A stretch of DNA of 64,000 nt from Novosphingobium panipatense (GCF_002149965.1 NZ_MSQB01000007.1:62001-126000), one strand, 5' to 3'; shown: positions 8,226-17,375, counted from the stretch's first letter. Translations and numbers: made by a program. Notes: generated by a model not told the origin, from the letters alone.

Positions 8226-10319
8226 ATGCTGCGCCAGTACGAACTTGTCGAACGCGTGAAGGAATACGCGCCCCAGGCCGATGAGGCCCTGCTCAACCGT
8301 GCCTACGTCTATACCGTACAGAAGCACGGCACCCAGAAGCGGGCCTCGGGCGATCCCTACTTCAGCCATCCGGTGGAAGTGGCCGGCCTGATGACCGAGC
8401 TGAAGCTCGATCAGCAGACGATCATCACCGCGCTGCTCCACGATACGGTGGAAGATACGCTGGCGACCATCGACGAGATCGAGAAGCTGTTCGGCCCGGA
8501 TGTCGCGCGGCTGGTGGACGGCGTCACCAAGCTCTCCAAAATCGACGTGATGACCGAGAACGAGCGTGCGGCGGAAAACCTGCGCAAGTTCCTGCTGGCC
8601 ATGAGCGAGGACTTGCGCGTCCTGCTCGTCAAGCTGGCGGACCGGCTGCACAACATGCGCACCCTCCATTACATCAAGAAGGAGGACAAGCGTCGCCGCA
8701 TCGCCCGCGAGACCATGGATATCTACGCCCCGCTCGCCGAGCGCGTGGGCATGTACGAATACATGCGTGAAATGCAGATGCTGGCCTTCGAGCAGCTGGA
8801 GCCCGAAGGCTATGCCACGATCACCGGCCGCCTCGCGCAGATCCGCAGCGAGGAAGGCGGGCAGGTGGACGCCATTGCCCTCGCGATCAAGCAGGCCCTG
8901 GCCGAGGCGGGCCTGAACGTCGAGGTTTCGGGCCGCGAGAAGCATCCCTATTCGATCTGGCGCAAGATGGCCGAACGCCACGTCACTTTCGAGCAGATCA
9001 CCGATATCATGGCCTTCCGCGTCCTCACCGACGATGTGGACGAATGCTACAAGGCGCTCGGCGTGCTGCACCAGACCTGGCAGATGATTCCGGGCCGCTT
9101 CAAGGACTACATCTCCACGCCCAAGTCGAACGGTTATCAGTCGCTCCACACGGCGCTGATCTACGAGCGTTCGATGCGCATGGAGGTGCAGATCCGCACG
9201 CGCGAGATGCACCGGCTGAACGAATTCGGTCTCGCCGCGCACTGGGCCTACAAGCAGGGCGGCGCCAGGCCGGATGGGCAAGTGGGCTGGCTGCGCGACC
9301 TGATCGAGATCGTCGATGCCAGTCACGATGCCGAGGAACTGCTCGAGAATACCAAGATGGCGATCTACCAGGATCGCATTTTCGCCTTCACGCCCAAGGG
9401 GGCGCTGTTCCAGCTTCCCAAGGGCTCGACGGCGGTGGACTTCGCCTATGCGGTCCATACCAATCTCGGCAATGCTACCGTCGGCGCCAAGATCAACGGC
9501 CGCCACATGCCGCTGCGCACCCAGCTTGCCAACGGCGACGTGGTGGAAATCATCAAGAGCCCCACGTCGGAACCGCAGCTTTCCTGGCTTGGCTTCGTCA
9601 TCACCGGCAAGGCCCGCGCCTCGATCCGCCGTGCGGTACGCGCCAAGGAACGCCAGGAAGTGGCCGAGATCGGCGCCAAGCTGCTGGACGAGATCATGGG
9701 GCGCCTGCCAGGCCGCATCGGCAAGAAGGCGATCGATGGCGCCATCCAGCGCCTGGACATGCGGGACGAGGAAGACCTGATGTTCGCGGTCGGCTCGGCT
9801 CGTCTCACCGATCGTCAGGTCATGGAGGCTCTCGTGCCGGGCAGCACCGCTGAACTCCCGGATGACAGCGAATGGGCGCATGCCGAGCGGGCGATCTCGA
9901 TCCGCGGACTGACGCCGGGCGTCGGTTTCGAACTCGCCGAATGCTGCCACCCGGTTCCCGGCGACCGGATCGTCGGCATCCGGCGCCCCGATCACAAGGT
10001 GGAAGTCCACGCGATCGACTGCCTGACGCTGGCCAACGGCGGCGATGTCGACTGGCTCGACCTGTCATGGGGAGAGCGCACGACGGGCGCAGTGGGCCGT
10101 CTCAGCCTGGTACTCTACAACCGCCCGGGCACCCTGGCGGAAGTGACGCAGATCCTGGCCTCCAACCGTGCCAACGTCACCAACCTGCAAATGGTCCAGC
10201 GGGACGAGCCTTTCGGCACTTACGAGGCCGATCTGGAAGTGAGCGACCTTGCGCACCTGACCCGCATCGTCAGCGCCCTGCGCGCCAGCGAGGCCGTGGC
10301 GGAAGCTGCGCGCATCTGA
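8226..10319 (+). CDS. rsh: bifunctional (p)ppGpp synthetase/hydrolase (RelA/SpoT homologue)
   Basis: The 697-residue protein has the full long-RSH layout. The N-terminal HD hydrolase contains His48 and His72-Asp73 in LLHDTVED, so hydrolysis is probably active. The synthetase domain carries FKDYISTPKSNGYQSLHTAL. A TGS domain (FTPKGALFQLPKGSTAVDFAY) and a C-terminal ACT domain (LVLYNRPGTLAEVTQI) follow. It makes and degrades the alarmone in the stringent response and appears to be the only such gene here. The divergent 279-base gap to the PilZ gene shows no clear promoter. No rpoZ is next to it. Confidence 0.96.
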   Translation: MLRQYELVERVKEYAPQADEALLNRAYVYTVQKHGTQKRASGDPYFSHPVEVAGLMTELKLDQQTIITALLHDTVEDTLATIDEIEKLFGPDVARLVDGVTKLSKIDVMTENERAAENLRKFLLAMSEDLRVLLVKLADRLHNMRTLHYIKKEDKRRRIARETMDIYAPLAERVGMYEYMREMQMLAFEQLEPEGYATITGRLAQIRSEEGGQVDAIALAIKQALAEAGLNVEVSGREKHPYSIWRKMAERHVTFEQITDIMAFRVLTDDVDECYKALGVLHQTWQMIPGRFKDYISTPKSNGYQSLHTALIYERSMRMEVQIRTREMHRLNEFGLAAHWAYKQGGARPDGQVGWLRDLIEIVDASHDAEELLENTKMAIYQDRIFAFTPKGALFQLPKGSTAVDFAYAVHTNLGNATVGAKINGRHMPLRTQLANGDVVEIIKSPTSEPQLSWLGFVITGKARASIRRAVRAKERQEVAEIGAKLLDEIMGRLPGRIGKKAIDGAIQRLDMRDEEDLMFAVGSARLTDRQVMEALVPGSTAELPDDSEWAHAERAISIRGLTPGVGFELAECCHPVPGDRIVGIRRPDHKVEVHAIDCLTLANGGDVDWLDLSWGERTTGAVGRLSLVLYNRPGTLAEVTQILASNRANVTNLQMVQRDEPFGTYEADLEVSDLAHLTRIVSALRASEAVAEAARI

Positions 10320-10332
10320 CCCTGGTGGGAGG

Positions 10333-10671
10333 TCAGTATTCCAGGCTGACCTCCACCTCATCACCTTCCGCAAGGCTTTCGGCGCGGCGCACTGCGGCCT
10401 TGACGGGCAGCAGCCAGACCTGCCCGGTGCTGCCGTCGCCCGACTTGCTCGGGAAAACCGAGGTCGCGAAGCTGGTGGCGCCGATCCGGGCCCTGACCTT
10501 CAGCGAACCGAACCCGCGCGCCGAGCCTTCGAGCTTGCGCATGATGGCCGTGCCGGAAAGCGCATCGCCCGCCGCACCGTCGATGGTCAGGAAGTGCCAG
10601 GTGCCGCTGCCGGAGCCGCCGGTCCAGCGCCAGAGAACCCCGGTGTGATCGACCTGCTCGGTCAGCGTCAC
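10333..10671 (-). CDS. DUF1905-type small protein
   Basis: The 112-residue protein has the pattern of the DUF1905 family: WRWTGGSGSGTWHFLTIDG near the N terminus and VWLLPVKAAVRRAESLAEGDEVEVSLE at the C terminus. Function is unknown. Its ATG overlaps the stop of the cyclophilin gene by 4 bases, so the two are translationally coupled. Confidence 0.75.
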   Translation of the reverse strand: MTLTEQVDHTGVLWRWTGGSGSGTWHFLTIDGAAGDALSGTAIMRKLEGSARGFGSLKVRARIGATSFATSVFPSKSGDGSTGQVWLLPVKAAVRRAESLAEGDEVEVSLEY

Positions 10672-11597
10672 CGCGAAACCTCGCGGATCGGCACCGGCGC
10701 GTTGCAGACGTCCACGCCGCCTGCCGGGTGAACATAGAAGGCATCCTGCCGGTTGGCGCGCTTGTCGACATAGGCGGCGAAGCTGCGGCTCTCGGTGGAG
10801 AGATATTCGTAGGCGGGCAGCCCGGTCACTTCATTGCCCATGCGGATCGCGCGAATCGCCGTGCGTTCTCCGGGCGTCTTGTAGAAGCCGATTTCGCCGG
10901 TGCCGCGCGGCAGGGCGGAAAGGTTCTCGATACCGGAAATCACCCGGCCGACGATGGCCACGTTACGGTCGAGCTGGCGCGGGGCATGGCCGATCACGGC
11001 GTAAAGTTCCGCGCCGGTGCCGGTGTCGGGCGAATTGTTGCGGCCGACGCCGACGTAGCCGTAGCAATGGGTGGGCCACTGATGCGCGGCATCGCGGGCC
11101 ACGGGCCAGCCTCCAACGAAGCCTGTATTCGCCGCGTAGGCATCGTGCCCGACCGACTTGTCGCCCGCCGCCTTCACCGTACCCGCAAGATTCGCGGCGT
11201 AGTCGCTTTCGGGAACTACAGTGAGCCCCTTGGGCAGCGGCTTGGCCTTCTGCGGGTTCTCCCCCTCGGGATCGCCCCATTGCACGACGTAATTGTCCTG
11301 AACGCGGACCACGGCAATCCCGTCATACCAGCGCGCGGCGACCAGTCTGCGGATGTTCCCGACCCAGCCTTGCGAGAAGGGCGCCGGAATCAGCTGGATC
11401 ACCACCCGCCGCGCCTTGCCGGCAGCATCCGGCGCAAGGTCCATCACCAGCAGGTCGGAAGGCGCGATCCGCTTCCAGTCACCGGAGGGCGCGGCCGCGA
11501 CGATATCGTTCGGCGTAGGCCCCGCCGGCACGTCCTCGGCCAGGAGGGGAGCGGTCAAAAAGGCGGAAACCGCGAAGGCGGAAAAGAAATTTCGCAT
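10668..11597 (-). CDS. exported cyclophilin-type peptidylprolyl isomerase
   Basis: The 309-residue protein begins with a signal peptide (RNFFSAFAVSAFLTAPLLAED). The cyclophilin fold is suggested by RWYDGIAVVRVQDNYVVQWGDPEG and later GYVGVGRNNSPDTGTGAELYAVIGHAPRQLDRN. It would catalyse proline isomerisation of periplasmic proteins. The start at 11597 was chosen because it places the signal peptide at the N terminus. The longer open frame would run into tRNA-Ser. Confidence 0.85.
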   Translation of the reverse strand: MRNFFSAFAVSAFLTAPLLAEDVPAGPTPNDIVAAAPSGDWKRIAPSDLLVMDLAPDAAGKARRVVIQLIPAPFSQGWVGNIRRLVAARWYDGIAVVRVQDNYVVQWGDPEGENPQKAKPLPKGLTVVPESDYAANLAGTVKAAGDKSVGHDAYAANTGFVGGWPVARDAAHQWPTHCYGYVGVGRNNSPDTGTGAELYAVIGHAPRQLDRNVAIVGRVISGIENLSALPRGTGEIGFYKTPGERTAIRAIRMGNEVTGLPAYEYLSTESRSFAAYVDKRANRQDAFYVHPAGGVDVCNAPVPIREVSR

Positions 11598-11675
11598 CGA
11601 GAGCGTGATGGCACGTCGAGACGGCTTGCGAAACCCTTCAACGCAGGCTAGGGCGCCCGCCTTACCAGTGCATGC

Positions 11676-11766
11676 GGAGCGGTGGCCGAGTGGTCGAAGG
11701 CGCTCGCCTGGAAAGTGAGTATACGTCAAAAGCGTATCGAGGGTTCGAATCCCTCCCGCTCCGCCA
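11676..11766 (+). tRNA. tRNA-Ser (GGA)
   Basis: The acceptor arms GGAGCGG and CCGCTCC pair over 7 bp. The anticodon loop is CTGGAAA, giving GGA. A long variable arm typical of tRNA-Ser is present, the T loop is TTCGAAT, and CCA is encoded. The gene stays intact because the prophage attachment core covers its last 15 bases. Confidence 0.97.
11752..11766 (+). other. attL core
   Basis: The 15-base CCTCCCGCTCCGCCA at the 3' end of tRNA-Ser is repeated exactly at 54082-54096. The repeat marks the ends of the integrated phage. Confidence 0.88.
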
Positions 11767-11879
11767 ACTGACCGTCTTTGACGGTCCACACAGGTCTACC
11801 AACCCTTGATTTTCAGCCAGTTTTAGCCCCATCTGGGGTTGGCCATGGTCCCGAGTTGTCTACAGGCGTCAACTCGATA

Positions 11880-11923
11880 CCATGGTACTCGACGTGGTAT
11901 CGGACCCGTCGATCCATGGTATC
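11880..11923 (+). promoter_or_regulatory. candidate integrase arm-type sites, left end
   Basis: CCATGGTA-CTCGACGTGGTAT (11880-11900) and CCATGGTATC (11914-11923) precede the integrase gene. A near copy, CCATGGTATCGAACGTGGTA with a final T, lies just inside the right end at 54000-54020. Paired sites near both ends are typical of arm sites bound by the N-terminal domain of the integrase. Confidence 0.5.
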
Positions 11924-11929
11924 GGGATC

Positions 11930-13375
11930 ATGCTGAACGACGCGAAGGTGAAAGCGGCCAAGCCGCGCGACAAGGCCTACAAGATTGCGGATTCGGGATC
12001 GCTCTATCTCAACGTGAGCACGACAGGCGTCCGCTCGTGGCGAATGAACTACACGTTCGGCCGAAACGATAAGGGCAAGCCTCAGCAGAAGACGCTCACC
12101 TTCGGCACCTATCCAGCCATGACCCTCGTCCAGGCTCGGAAGCAAAGGGACGAGGCGAAGGTGCAGCTTCGGGAAGGGCGAGATCCGGCGGTAGAGAAGG
12201 TGGTCGCCGCGAAGGCCCGGACGATCGAGCATGAGAACACGTTCCGATCTGTCGGCGACCGATGGTTCGAGCTCAATAGCGGCTGGTCTCTTGAGAGGCT
12301 CAATGCCTATCGCGCTGAGCATAATGGCAAGTGGTCGCACCGGACGGCTCGGCATTGGATCGCGAATCGGTCGCCCTGGTCAGCAGTTCACAGCGCTGAC
12401 GTTCTGGTGAGCCTGGAGCGGGACATATACCCCGCCATCGGAGACCTGCCGATCACCGCGGTGAAAGCTCCCAAGCTGCTTGAGGTGCTGCAGAAGGTAG
12501 AGAAGCGTGGCGCGATCGAGACGGCACATCGCCTGCGCCAGCGCTGCGCGGGCATATTCGCCTATGGAATCGGCGCGGGTATGTGCGAAGCTAACCCTGC
12601 GGCTGGGCTCACGGCAAATCTGAAGGATAAGCCCAAGACGCGAAAGCAGCCCTCGATCGTGGACGGAAAGCGCGGGCCGGACGAGCAGCTAGCCGCGCTG
12701 CGGCAAATGATGGTCGATTGTGAAGCAGAGCGCTGCCGTGCCTCGACAAAGTTCGCCCTGCGCTTCATCGCGCTTACTGCCGTGAGGCCGAACGAGATCC
12801 ACGGCGCCCGCTGGGACGAGCTGCACGACCTGGAAGGCGATGATCCGCGCTGGGTGATCCCGGCTGCGAGGATGAAGGGCGACGAGGACCGCAAGTCGGA
12901 AGACAACGGCGATCATGTGGTGCCTCTGTCCCGCCAGGCGCTCGAAGTACTTGAGGCGGCGCGGCAGCTGACAGGCCAATTCCCGCTCATCTTCCCGAGC
13001 GAACGCAACCCGTTCAAGCCCATGTCCGAGAACACGTTGCGGGCGCTGCTGATCCGAGGCGGCTATGGTGGCCGGCACGTCCCTCATGGGTTTCGCGCAG
13101 CGTTTTCGACGATCATGAACGAAAGGGCGGATCGGGCATGGCGGGCAACGGGTCACACTGGGGCGTCGCCTGACCGCGCGATCATCGACCTGATGCTGGC
13201 GCATGTGCCCGAGAACAAGGTGGAGGGCGCCTATAACCGCGCGTCTTACCTCGACCGTCGGAGAGAGTTGGCGCAGGAGTGGGCTGATCTCCTAACGGCG
13301 GACTTCTGGGAGCCGGAGATCCATCTCGGCCAGCCGATCCGCTATGCCGCAACAGGAAAGGGCCGGGTATTCTAA
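11930..13375 (+). CDS. int: prophage tyrosine integrase
   Basis: The 481-residue protein has the N-terminal arm-binding domain of the P4/DUF4102 type (LNDAKVKAAKPRDKAYKIAD and LTFGTYPAMTLVQARKQR). The catalytic domain carries the expected residues: Arg in LTAVRPNEIHGARW, His-x-x-Arg in PHGFRAAFSTIM and the Tyr in AYNRASY. It would integrate and excise the phage at tRNA-Ser. The start at 11930 was chosen because the earlier in-frame ATG (11882) lies within the putative arm sites. Confidence 0.95.
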   Translation: MLNDAKVKAAKPRDKAYKIADSGSLYLNVSTTGVRSWRMNYTFGRNDKGKPQQKTLTFGTYPAMTLVQARKQRDEAKVQLREGRDPAVEKVVAAKARTIEHENTFRSVGDRWFELNSGWSLERLNAYRAEHNGKWSHRTARHWIANRSPWSAVHSADVLVSLERDIYPAIGDLPITAVKAPKLLEVLQKVEKRGAIETAHRLRQRCAGIFAYGIGAGMCEANPAAGLTANLKDKPKTRKQPSIVDGKRGPDEQLAALRQMMVDCEAERCRASTKFALRFIALTAVRPNEIHGARWDELHDLEGDDPRWVIPAARMKGDEDRKSEDNGDHVVPLSRQALEVLEAARQLTGQFPLIFPSERNPFKPMSENTLRALLIRGGYGGRHVPHGFRAAFSTIMNERADRAWRATGHTGASPDRAIIDLMLAHVPENKVEGAYNRASYLDRRRELAQEWADLLTADFWEPEIHLGQPIRYAATGKGRVF

Positions 13376-13383
13376 CCCGGCCC
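13360..13383. terminator. hairpin over the integrase stop codon
   Basis: A perfect 9-bp stem (GGGCCGGGT with ACCCGGCCC) has a 6-base loop and includes the integrase TAA. It lies between the convergent integrase and leftward operon. There is no T run. Confidence 0.5.
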
Positions 13384-13409
13384 AACGTGTGGTGGCAAAG
13401 TGCATGTCT

Positions 13410-13904
13410 CTAGCTAGGCTGCTCATCGATCTGAGCGTTTTTTTGTCTTTCTACCTCAGCCTCAGCTTGTCGCACCATTTCTGCTTCCCACGCGGATCTG
13501 TCTTCATAACCACACTCGAAGGTTTGAACTTTGCCGCTTGGCTCTAGAATTCCATGGACGGCGGTGAGGGTGGTGAACTCGGAATCTACCACTACGGGGT
13601 CCAGTCCGCGATATTGGCCGGCGCGCCACGCTAGTACTGTATCTTCGCTGAAATAGTTCTCGTTTTCAATTGAGTCGTGGTAAAAACTAAGAAGTTTGTA
13701 ACCTGGCTCAGCGGGAATGACCGTGTGGGTAAGGCGGAGGACATCTTCTATGACGCTCTCATCCACCTCGATCCTGCGGCCGTCTTTCATCTGTATTGCT
13801 GCGGATTTATACTCGCGACCTCGAATTCCTCCGTAGCTCCCATACATTGCCTCGATATCTGCAATAGGAAGGTATTCATTCCGGCCGGTGTCGAAAAACG
13901 TCAT
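13410..13904 (-). CDS. hypothetical prophage protein, last gene of leftward operon
   Basis: The 164-residue acidic protein has no recognised family. It begins with FFDTGRNEYLPIADIEAMYG and ends in a Glu/Arg/Gln-rich helix. Its start overlaps the previous gene by 4 bases (ATGA type), which shows operon membership. Base composition is less GC-rich than its neighbours. Confidence 0.7.
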   Translation of the reverse strand: MTFFDTGRNEYLPIADIEAMYGSYGGIRGREYKSAAIQMKDGRRIEVDESVIEDVLRLTHTVIPAEPGYKLLSFYHDSIENENYFSEDTVLAWRAGQYRGLDPVVVDSEFTTLTAVHGILEPSGKVQTFECGYEDRSAWEAEMVRQAEAEVERQKNAQIDEQPS

Positions 13905-14200
13905 TCGCCGCTTCCTTTTTTGTCGTCGATGCTTTTCTGAACCACCGTTGCCATTTGCTCGAGCAGGTTGCCGAGGTTGGCAAATGCATCTTCCATATTC
14001 TGAGCGAGGCTGACTTCCTGTCCATGGCGGTACGCCTCTACGAAGCCGTTCCAGTTTCCGACTCGTTCCTTCGCTACGGCGCCGATGTCAGCGTGCCCCG
14101 CCCCCGCCATGTCTGCAACCTCGCCGGTGACCACAACCAGCTCCAAAGCCGCTATCCGGGCCGCGAGTTTATCCAAGCGGTTCAATACCTCGTCACTCAT
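13901..14200 (-). CDS. hypothetical prophage protein
   Basis: The protein has 99 residues from the ATG chosen at 14200, where GAGG is about 9 bases upstream. An in-frame ATG 9 bases earlier is too close to GAGG. The N terminus (SDEVLNRLDKLAARIAALEL) and C terminus look like coiled-coil helices. No family was recognised. Confidence 0.6.
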   Translation of the reverse strand: MSDEVLNRLDKLAARIAALELVVVTGEVADMAGAGHADIGAVAKERVGNWNGFVEAYRHGQEVSLAQNMEDAFANLGNLLEQMATVVQKSIDDKKGSGE

Positions 14201-14280
14201 CTTTTGCATCCTCGTTCATCGAATCACTCCCCCACCATGGACCATAAATCGCTAGAGTGACGAGTGACTTAGGGCGTTAT

Positions 14281-14484
14281 CTACGCCGCAGCCCCGCGCT
14301 GGTCATTTACCCATGCTCGAACCTCGGCCTCGCTCCAGCGACTAGCGAAACCGCCCGGCTTGTACTGTGCGGGGAAGCGTTGTTGGCTGATCAGCCGGTA
14401 GATCATCGCTTTGCTCAGCCCGGTCATGGCGGTGACCTCGGACATGCGAAGGAGGCGATCGTTCCTTTCTCCCTCAGCGTTCAC
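14281..14484 (-). CDS. AlpA-family regulator, probable excisionase
   Basis: The 67-residue protein has a single winged-helix-like domain: RMSEVTAMTGLSKAMIYRLI, then RFPAQYKPGGFASRWSEAEV. This is the AlpA/MerR-like HTH pattern common in phage excisionases and prophage regulators. The location near the integrase end supports excisionase (Xis). It overlaps the upstream gene by 11 bases. Confidence 0.82.
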   Translation of the reverse strand: MNAEGERNDRLLRMSEVTAMTGLSKAMIYRLISQQRFPAQYKPGGFASRWSEAEVRAWVNDQRGAAA

Positions 14485-14938
14485 GCGCGCCTCCTCCCTG
14501 TGGATCGAAGGGAATCACGTTGCAGTCCTCATCCGGAACGGCAGTGGGATCCTTCGTGATGGGCAGGTCGTAAAGGCGCGCCATCTGCGCCGCCTTAGCG
14601 TCGGCCTCGGCTTCCAAGTCAAACAACCAGGGCTCGCGCGGATCATCGCTTCCATCTTCGCGCTTGATGAAGACGGTCCAGCCGTACCAGCCGTTTTCAA
14701 AAATGCGGGCGCGGCTAATAGCCACGGTCCCCTTCGGCGGGGTCCAGCCCGTTCCGGCGGGCTGCGGGTCAGGAAGCGGCGCCCAGCCACGGGGCTCAAC
14801 CGGGTAGCCGTCAGAATCGAAGAACCCTTCATCGCCGCGCGTCGCGATTACCCAGGGCGAAGTTCGAAAAGAATCATGCAGGTCTGGATCGTACGCGAGG
14901 ATCCAGCCATCGTTTAGGGGCGGCGTCCCAATGTTCAT
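14474..14938 (-). CDS. hypothetical prophage protein
   Basis: The 154-residue acidic, Pro/Trp-rich protein has no recognised family. Visible stretches are NDGWILAYDPDLHDSFRTSP and WYGWTVFIKREDGSDD. It overlaps the upstream gene by 4 bases. Confidence 0.65.
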   Translation of the reverse strand: MNIGTPPLNDGWILAYDPDLHDSFRTSPWVIATRGDEGFFDSDGYPVEPRGWAPLPDPQPAGTGWTPPKGTVAISRARIFENGWYGWTVFIKREDGSDDPREPWLFDLEAEADAKAAQMARLYDLPITKDPTAVPDEDCNVIPFDPQGGGARER

Positions 14939-15405
14939 TGCTTCGTAGACCTCGCACCGATGGCTTCGGCGACATCCTCGCGGATGGCTGCGTAAACAGC
15001 ATCGAAGTCTCGCAACAAACCTCCGCCGGGGAGGCGAGAGACGGCGATGATCGCAGATGCGCGCCACAGAGCCGCCACTCCTTCTAAGGGGTCATGGCTG
15101 AGATCGATCGCTTCGCTTGCCAAATGGATGGCCAGCTCAGTCGCCGCCTCGTCAGTTATCGGAGCTTTCGGCTTTCGGCTGGCCCGGTCGAGTTTCGCCT
15201 GCATGGCTTCATTATCACGGGACAACACCTCCGCCTTCAGGGCCGAAGTCACGATGCGGACGTAAACGGCGGGAATGGAAGCGACCGGACCCAGATCAGC
15301 CGGGTCCAAATCGGATGTGACCGCGCTTAGCGGAGGCAGCAGTGTCTCAATGTGCCGCGCGACGGCAAGCGCTGTCTCGCGAACGTTATGCGATCGTTCA
15401 TTCAT
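14935..15405 (-). CDS. hypothetical prophage protein
   Basis: The 156-residue protein is probably mostly alpha-helical, with no recognised family. It starts at an ATG overlapping the stop of the 39-residue gene before it. It has ALKAEVLSRDNEAMQAKLDR in the middle, which may form a coiled coil. Confidence 0.65.
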   Translation of the reverse strand: MNERSHNVRETALAVARHIETLLPPLSAVTSDLDPADLGPVASIPAVYVRIVTSALKAEVLSRDNEAMQAKLDRASRKPKAPITDEAATELAIHLASEAIDLSHDPLEGVAALWRASAIIAVSRLPGGGLLRDFDAVYAAIREDVAEAIGARSTKQ

Positions 15406-15521
15406 GGATTCTTCCTCGCAAGTTGGCGCAGCTCGCGAAGGTCGCGCGCGATGCTGTGAAGGGGCGCGCCGATCCAGATGATCGACGCCAGAGTGATCCA
15501 GAAAATGGCGCTCTCGCTCAT
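15402..15521 (-). CDS. 39-residue single-span membrane protein
   Basis: The small open frame exactly fills the space between two neighbours and overlaps each by 4 bases (ATGA junctions). The sequence starts MSESAIFWITLASIIWIGAP, a transmembrane helix, and ends in a basic tail (RDLRELRQLARKNP). Function is unknown. The coupling at both ends is the main reason to accept it. Confidence 0.7.
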   Translation of the reverse strand: MSESAIFWITLASIIWIGAPLHSIARDLRELRQLARKNP

Positions 15522-15808
15522 ACGCCTAGCACCTCCCCAAGGGCATCAAGCCGTTCGATCATGATCGTAGAATCCCAGTCGTCGTCGTAGTCGGGGTCGT
15601 CGAACTTCCCCATTCGGTGATAGTCCCAGGCTCGCTCGGCGGCCCGTTCGATGTCCCGCAGGCGCTTCATTTCGGCGTCCTGCTCGACGTCAGCGGCGCG
15701 CAACTCATCGACGAGGGCTAGTAGGACCTCGGCTATGCGGGGCACGCTACCGGCTGCTTGTGCTTTCGCGAGCTCGATCGCCACGGTGTGTTCGGTCGCT
15801 GCGCTCAT
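15518..15808 (-). CDS. hypothetical prophage protein
   Basis: The 96-residue protein is helical and strongly acidic at its C terminus (KFDDPDYDDDWDST). It overlaps both neighbours by 4 bases. No family was recognised. Confidence 0.65.
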   Translation of the reverse strand: MSAATEHTVAIELAKAQAAGSVPRIAEVLLALVDELRAADVEQDAEMKRLRDIERAAERAWDYHRMGKFDDPDYDDDWDSTIMIERLDALGEVLGV

Positions 15809-16026
15809 ACCGGATCACCCTCCGCTTGGGGCCGAAGCGCTTTGCACGTTCCCGGCAGCGTCGCGGGATCAATGCCCACGCGAACCGCCTCCAGGCACAC
15901 CCCCATGTCGGCCGTATCGGCAAGTCGATCGAGCCGCTCCATGATCTCGAATGCTACGGAGCCAAGAACTGCGACGATAAGAAGGGTGCCGAAGCTGAGC
16001 GAGATCTCTCGCTGCTGGCTGCTCAT
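15805..16026 (-). CDS. small membrane protein
   Basis: The 73-residue protein has one probable transmembrane segment near residues 10-26 (LSFGTLLIVAVLGSVAFEIM). Two Cys residues follow. It is coupled by 4-base overlaps to both neighbours. Function is unknown. Confidence 0.62.
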   Translation of the reverse strand: MSSQQREISLSFGTLLIVAVLGSVAFEIMERLDRLADTADMGVCLEAVRVGIDPATLPGTCKALRPQAEGDPV

Positions 16027-17375
16027 GCCGCCACCTCGTCGGCTGGAACCTCGTCGTAGGCCATCAGCAGCGCGTCACGGATCGCGGCGGCGCGGGTGTC
16101 CCCGCCCTTCAGCCCAGTGAGAAAAGTGCCCCAGTCGTCAGCCGAGTACCGCATCAGGGCTTGGAACATGCGGTCCGGGTCGAAACCCTCGGGCGGGGAT
16201 ACGAGCACTTTCACCAGGCCAAGAAAGATCGAGCCCGAATGGACGACCCTCTGGCCGGGGAAAGCCTCTGCGATGTTCGTCAGCGCTGCGGACGCGATCT
16301 GGCGACCGTGTTTGCGAAGGGTGCTCGCGATCGAGGCGGTGAAGGCAATCTCGCCGGGCTTCCATGCCGTCGAGGATGTGTTGCGGCTGATCGTCAGTCC
16401 GGCCTCGGAAACCAAGTCCTGGATCTCGATTGCCTCGGCATCCGATGCGGCCAGCGCCGCATGGAAGTCGTCCAGCCGGTTCATCGGCTTACGAGCCCTG
16501 TTCATGGCGACGAACATCGCAGCCTCATCGGCGACGCTGCCGAACACGCCGACGCAGCATGGCAGGAACGGGATGTCTCCGCGCAGCTTGGCAGCTGCCA
16601 AACGATGCTGGCCGTCGATCACCCAGAGAGAGCCGTCGTCCCGCTTGGACACGACCAGCGGCAAGCACATCCGCCAGTCCCAGCCGTTCGCGATCCGCTT
16701 GATCAGCGCAGTGCTGGCGCCGTTGTCGGTCGAGCGCTGATAGCTGTCGTCGAGGTGGAGTTCTGACGGATTGCGGTTCTCGATAGAGGGCGGGTTTCCC
16801 AATGCCTTCGGCCACTTGCGCGGGGTGGTGCTCGCATGCACCTTGATACCGTCCGGAACCTCGGTTTTCTGCGGCTTACGGCTGGTGCTCACCGTCGCGG
16901 AGGGGCGGGTGAGTCCACCGAGTTCCTTCGACGGCAAATCGTGCTCGGAAATGGCAGTTTCCCGCACCTCGGCAGGTGATTTCCTAGGTGATTCTACCAG
17001 CTTCGAATCCAAGCCTCGGATACGGCGAGTAATGTCGTCGGTGTCGTCGTGCCGAGGAGCAACATCGGCCTCTTTCGCCTTGCTGGTCTGCTTCGGCTTC
17101 GGCAGGTCCTGGCAGGCCTTGCGATCGCGCTCGTCCATCTCCGCGATCAGGGCGCGGGCATCGGCAGGCGGGCAGGTGTAGAGCACGTGGTTCCGATTGA
17201 TCACGATGTGCCCGACGAGGACGCGGGCTTGCACCTTCGTCTCGCCAACACGGGTATGGATGACGAAAGTTCCGTTCGGCGCCCGGCTTCCGACCATCTT
17301 CGGCCGGATCCACGCAGCGATCTCGTTCTTGCCCTTGTTGATCCAGGAGGGCGGCAGTGTCTCAGTGGTGGTCAA
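16023..17375 (-). CDS. DGQHR/ParB-like domain protein
   Basis: The 450-residue protein has a ParB/Srx-type motif, WVIDGQHRLAAAKLRG, with DGQHR at residues 254-258. An upstream Lys/Thr-rich linker follows an N-terminal small domain (residues 1-80). DGQHR folds occur in ParB nucleases and in DndB-like proteins. In phages such proteins may bind or modify DNA, but the role here is inferred only. The start is TTG at 17373-17375, because AGGAGG lies 5 bases before it. The longer frame would start with no Shine-Dalgarno. Confidence 0.75.
   Translation of the reverse strand: MTTTETLPPSWINKGKNEIAAWIRPKMVGSRAPNGTFVIHTRVGETKVQARVLVGHIVINRNHVLYTCPPADARALIAEMDERDRKACQDLPKPKQTSKAKEADVAPRHDDTDDITRRIRGLDSKLVESPRKSPAEVRETAISEHDLPSKELGGLTRPSATVSTSRKPQKTEVPDGIKVHASTTPRKWPKALGNPPSIENRNPSELHLDDSYQRSTDNGASTALIKRIANGWDWRMCLPLVVSKRDDGSLWVIDGQHRLAAAKLRGDIPFLPCCVGVFGSVADEAAMFVAMNRARKPMNRLDDFHAALAASDAEAIEIQDLVSEAGLTISRNTSSTAWKPGEIAFTASIASTLRKHGRQIASAALTNIAEAFPGQRVVHSGSIFLGLVKVLVSPPEGFDPDRMFQALMRYSADDWGTFLTGLKGGDTRAAAIRDALLMAYDEVPADEVAA

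Noticed and set aside
8145-10010. 621-residue frame antisense to rsh
   Set aside because: Shadow of the rsh gene, with no domain features or ribosome-binding site.
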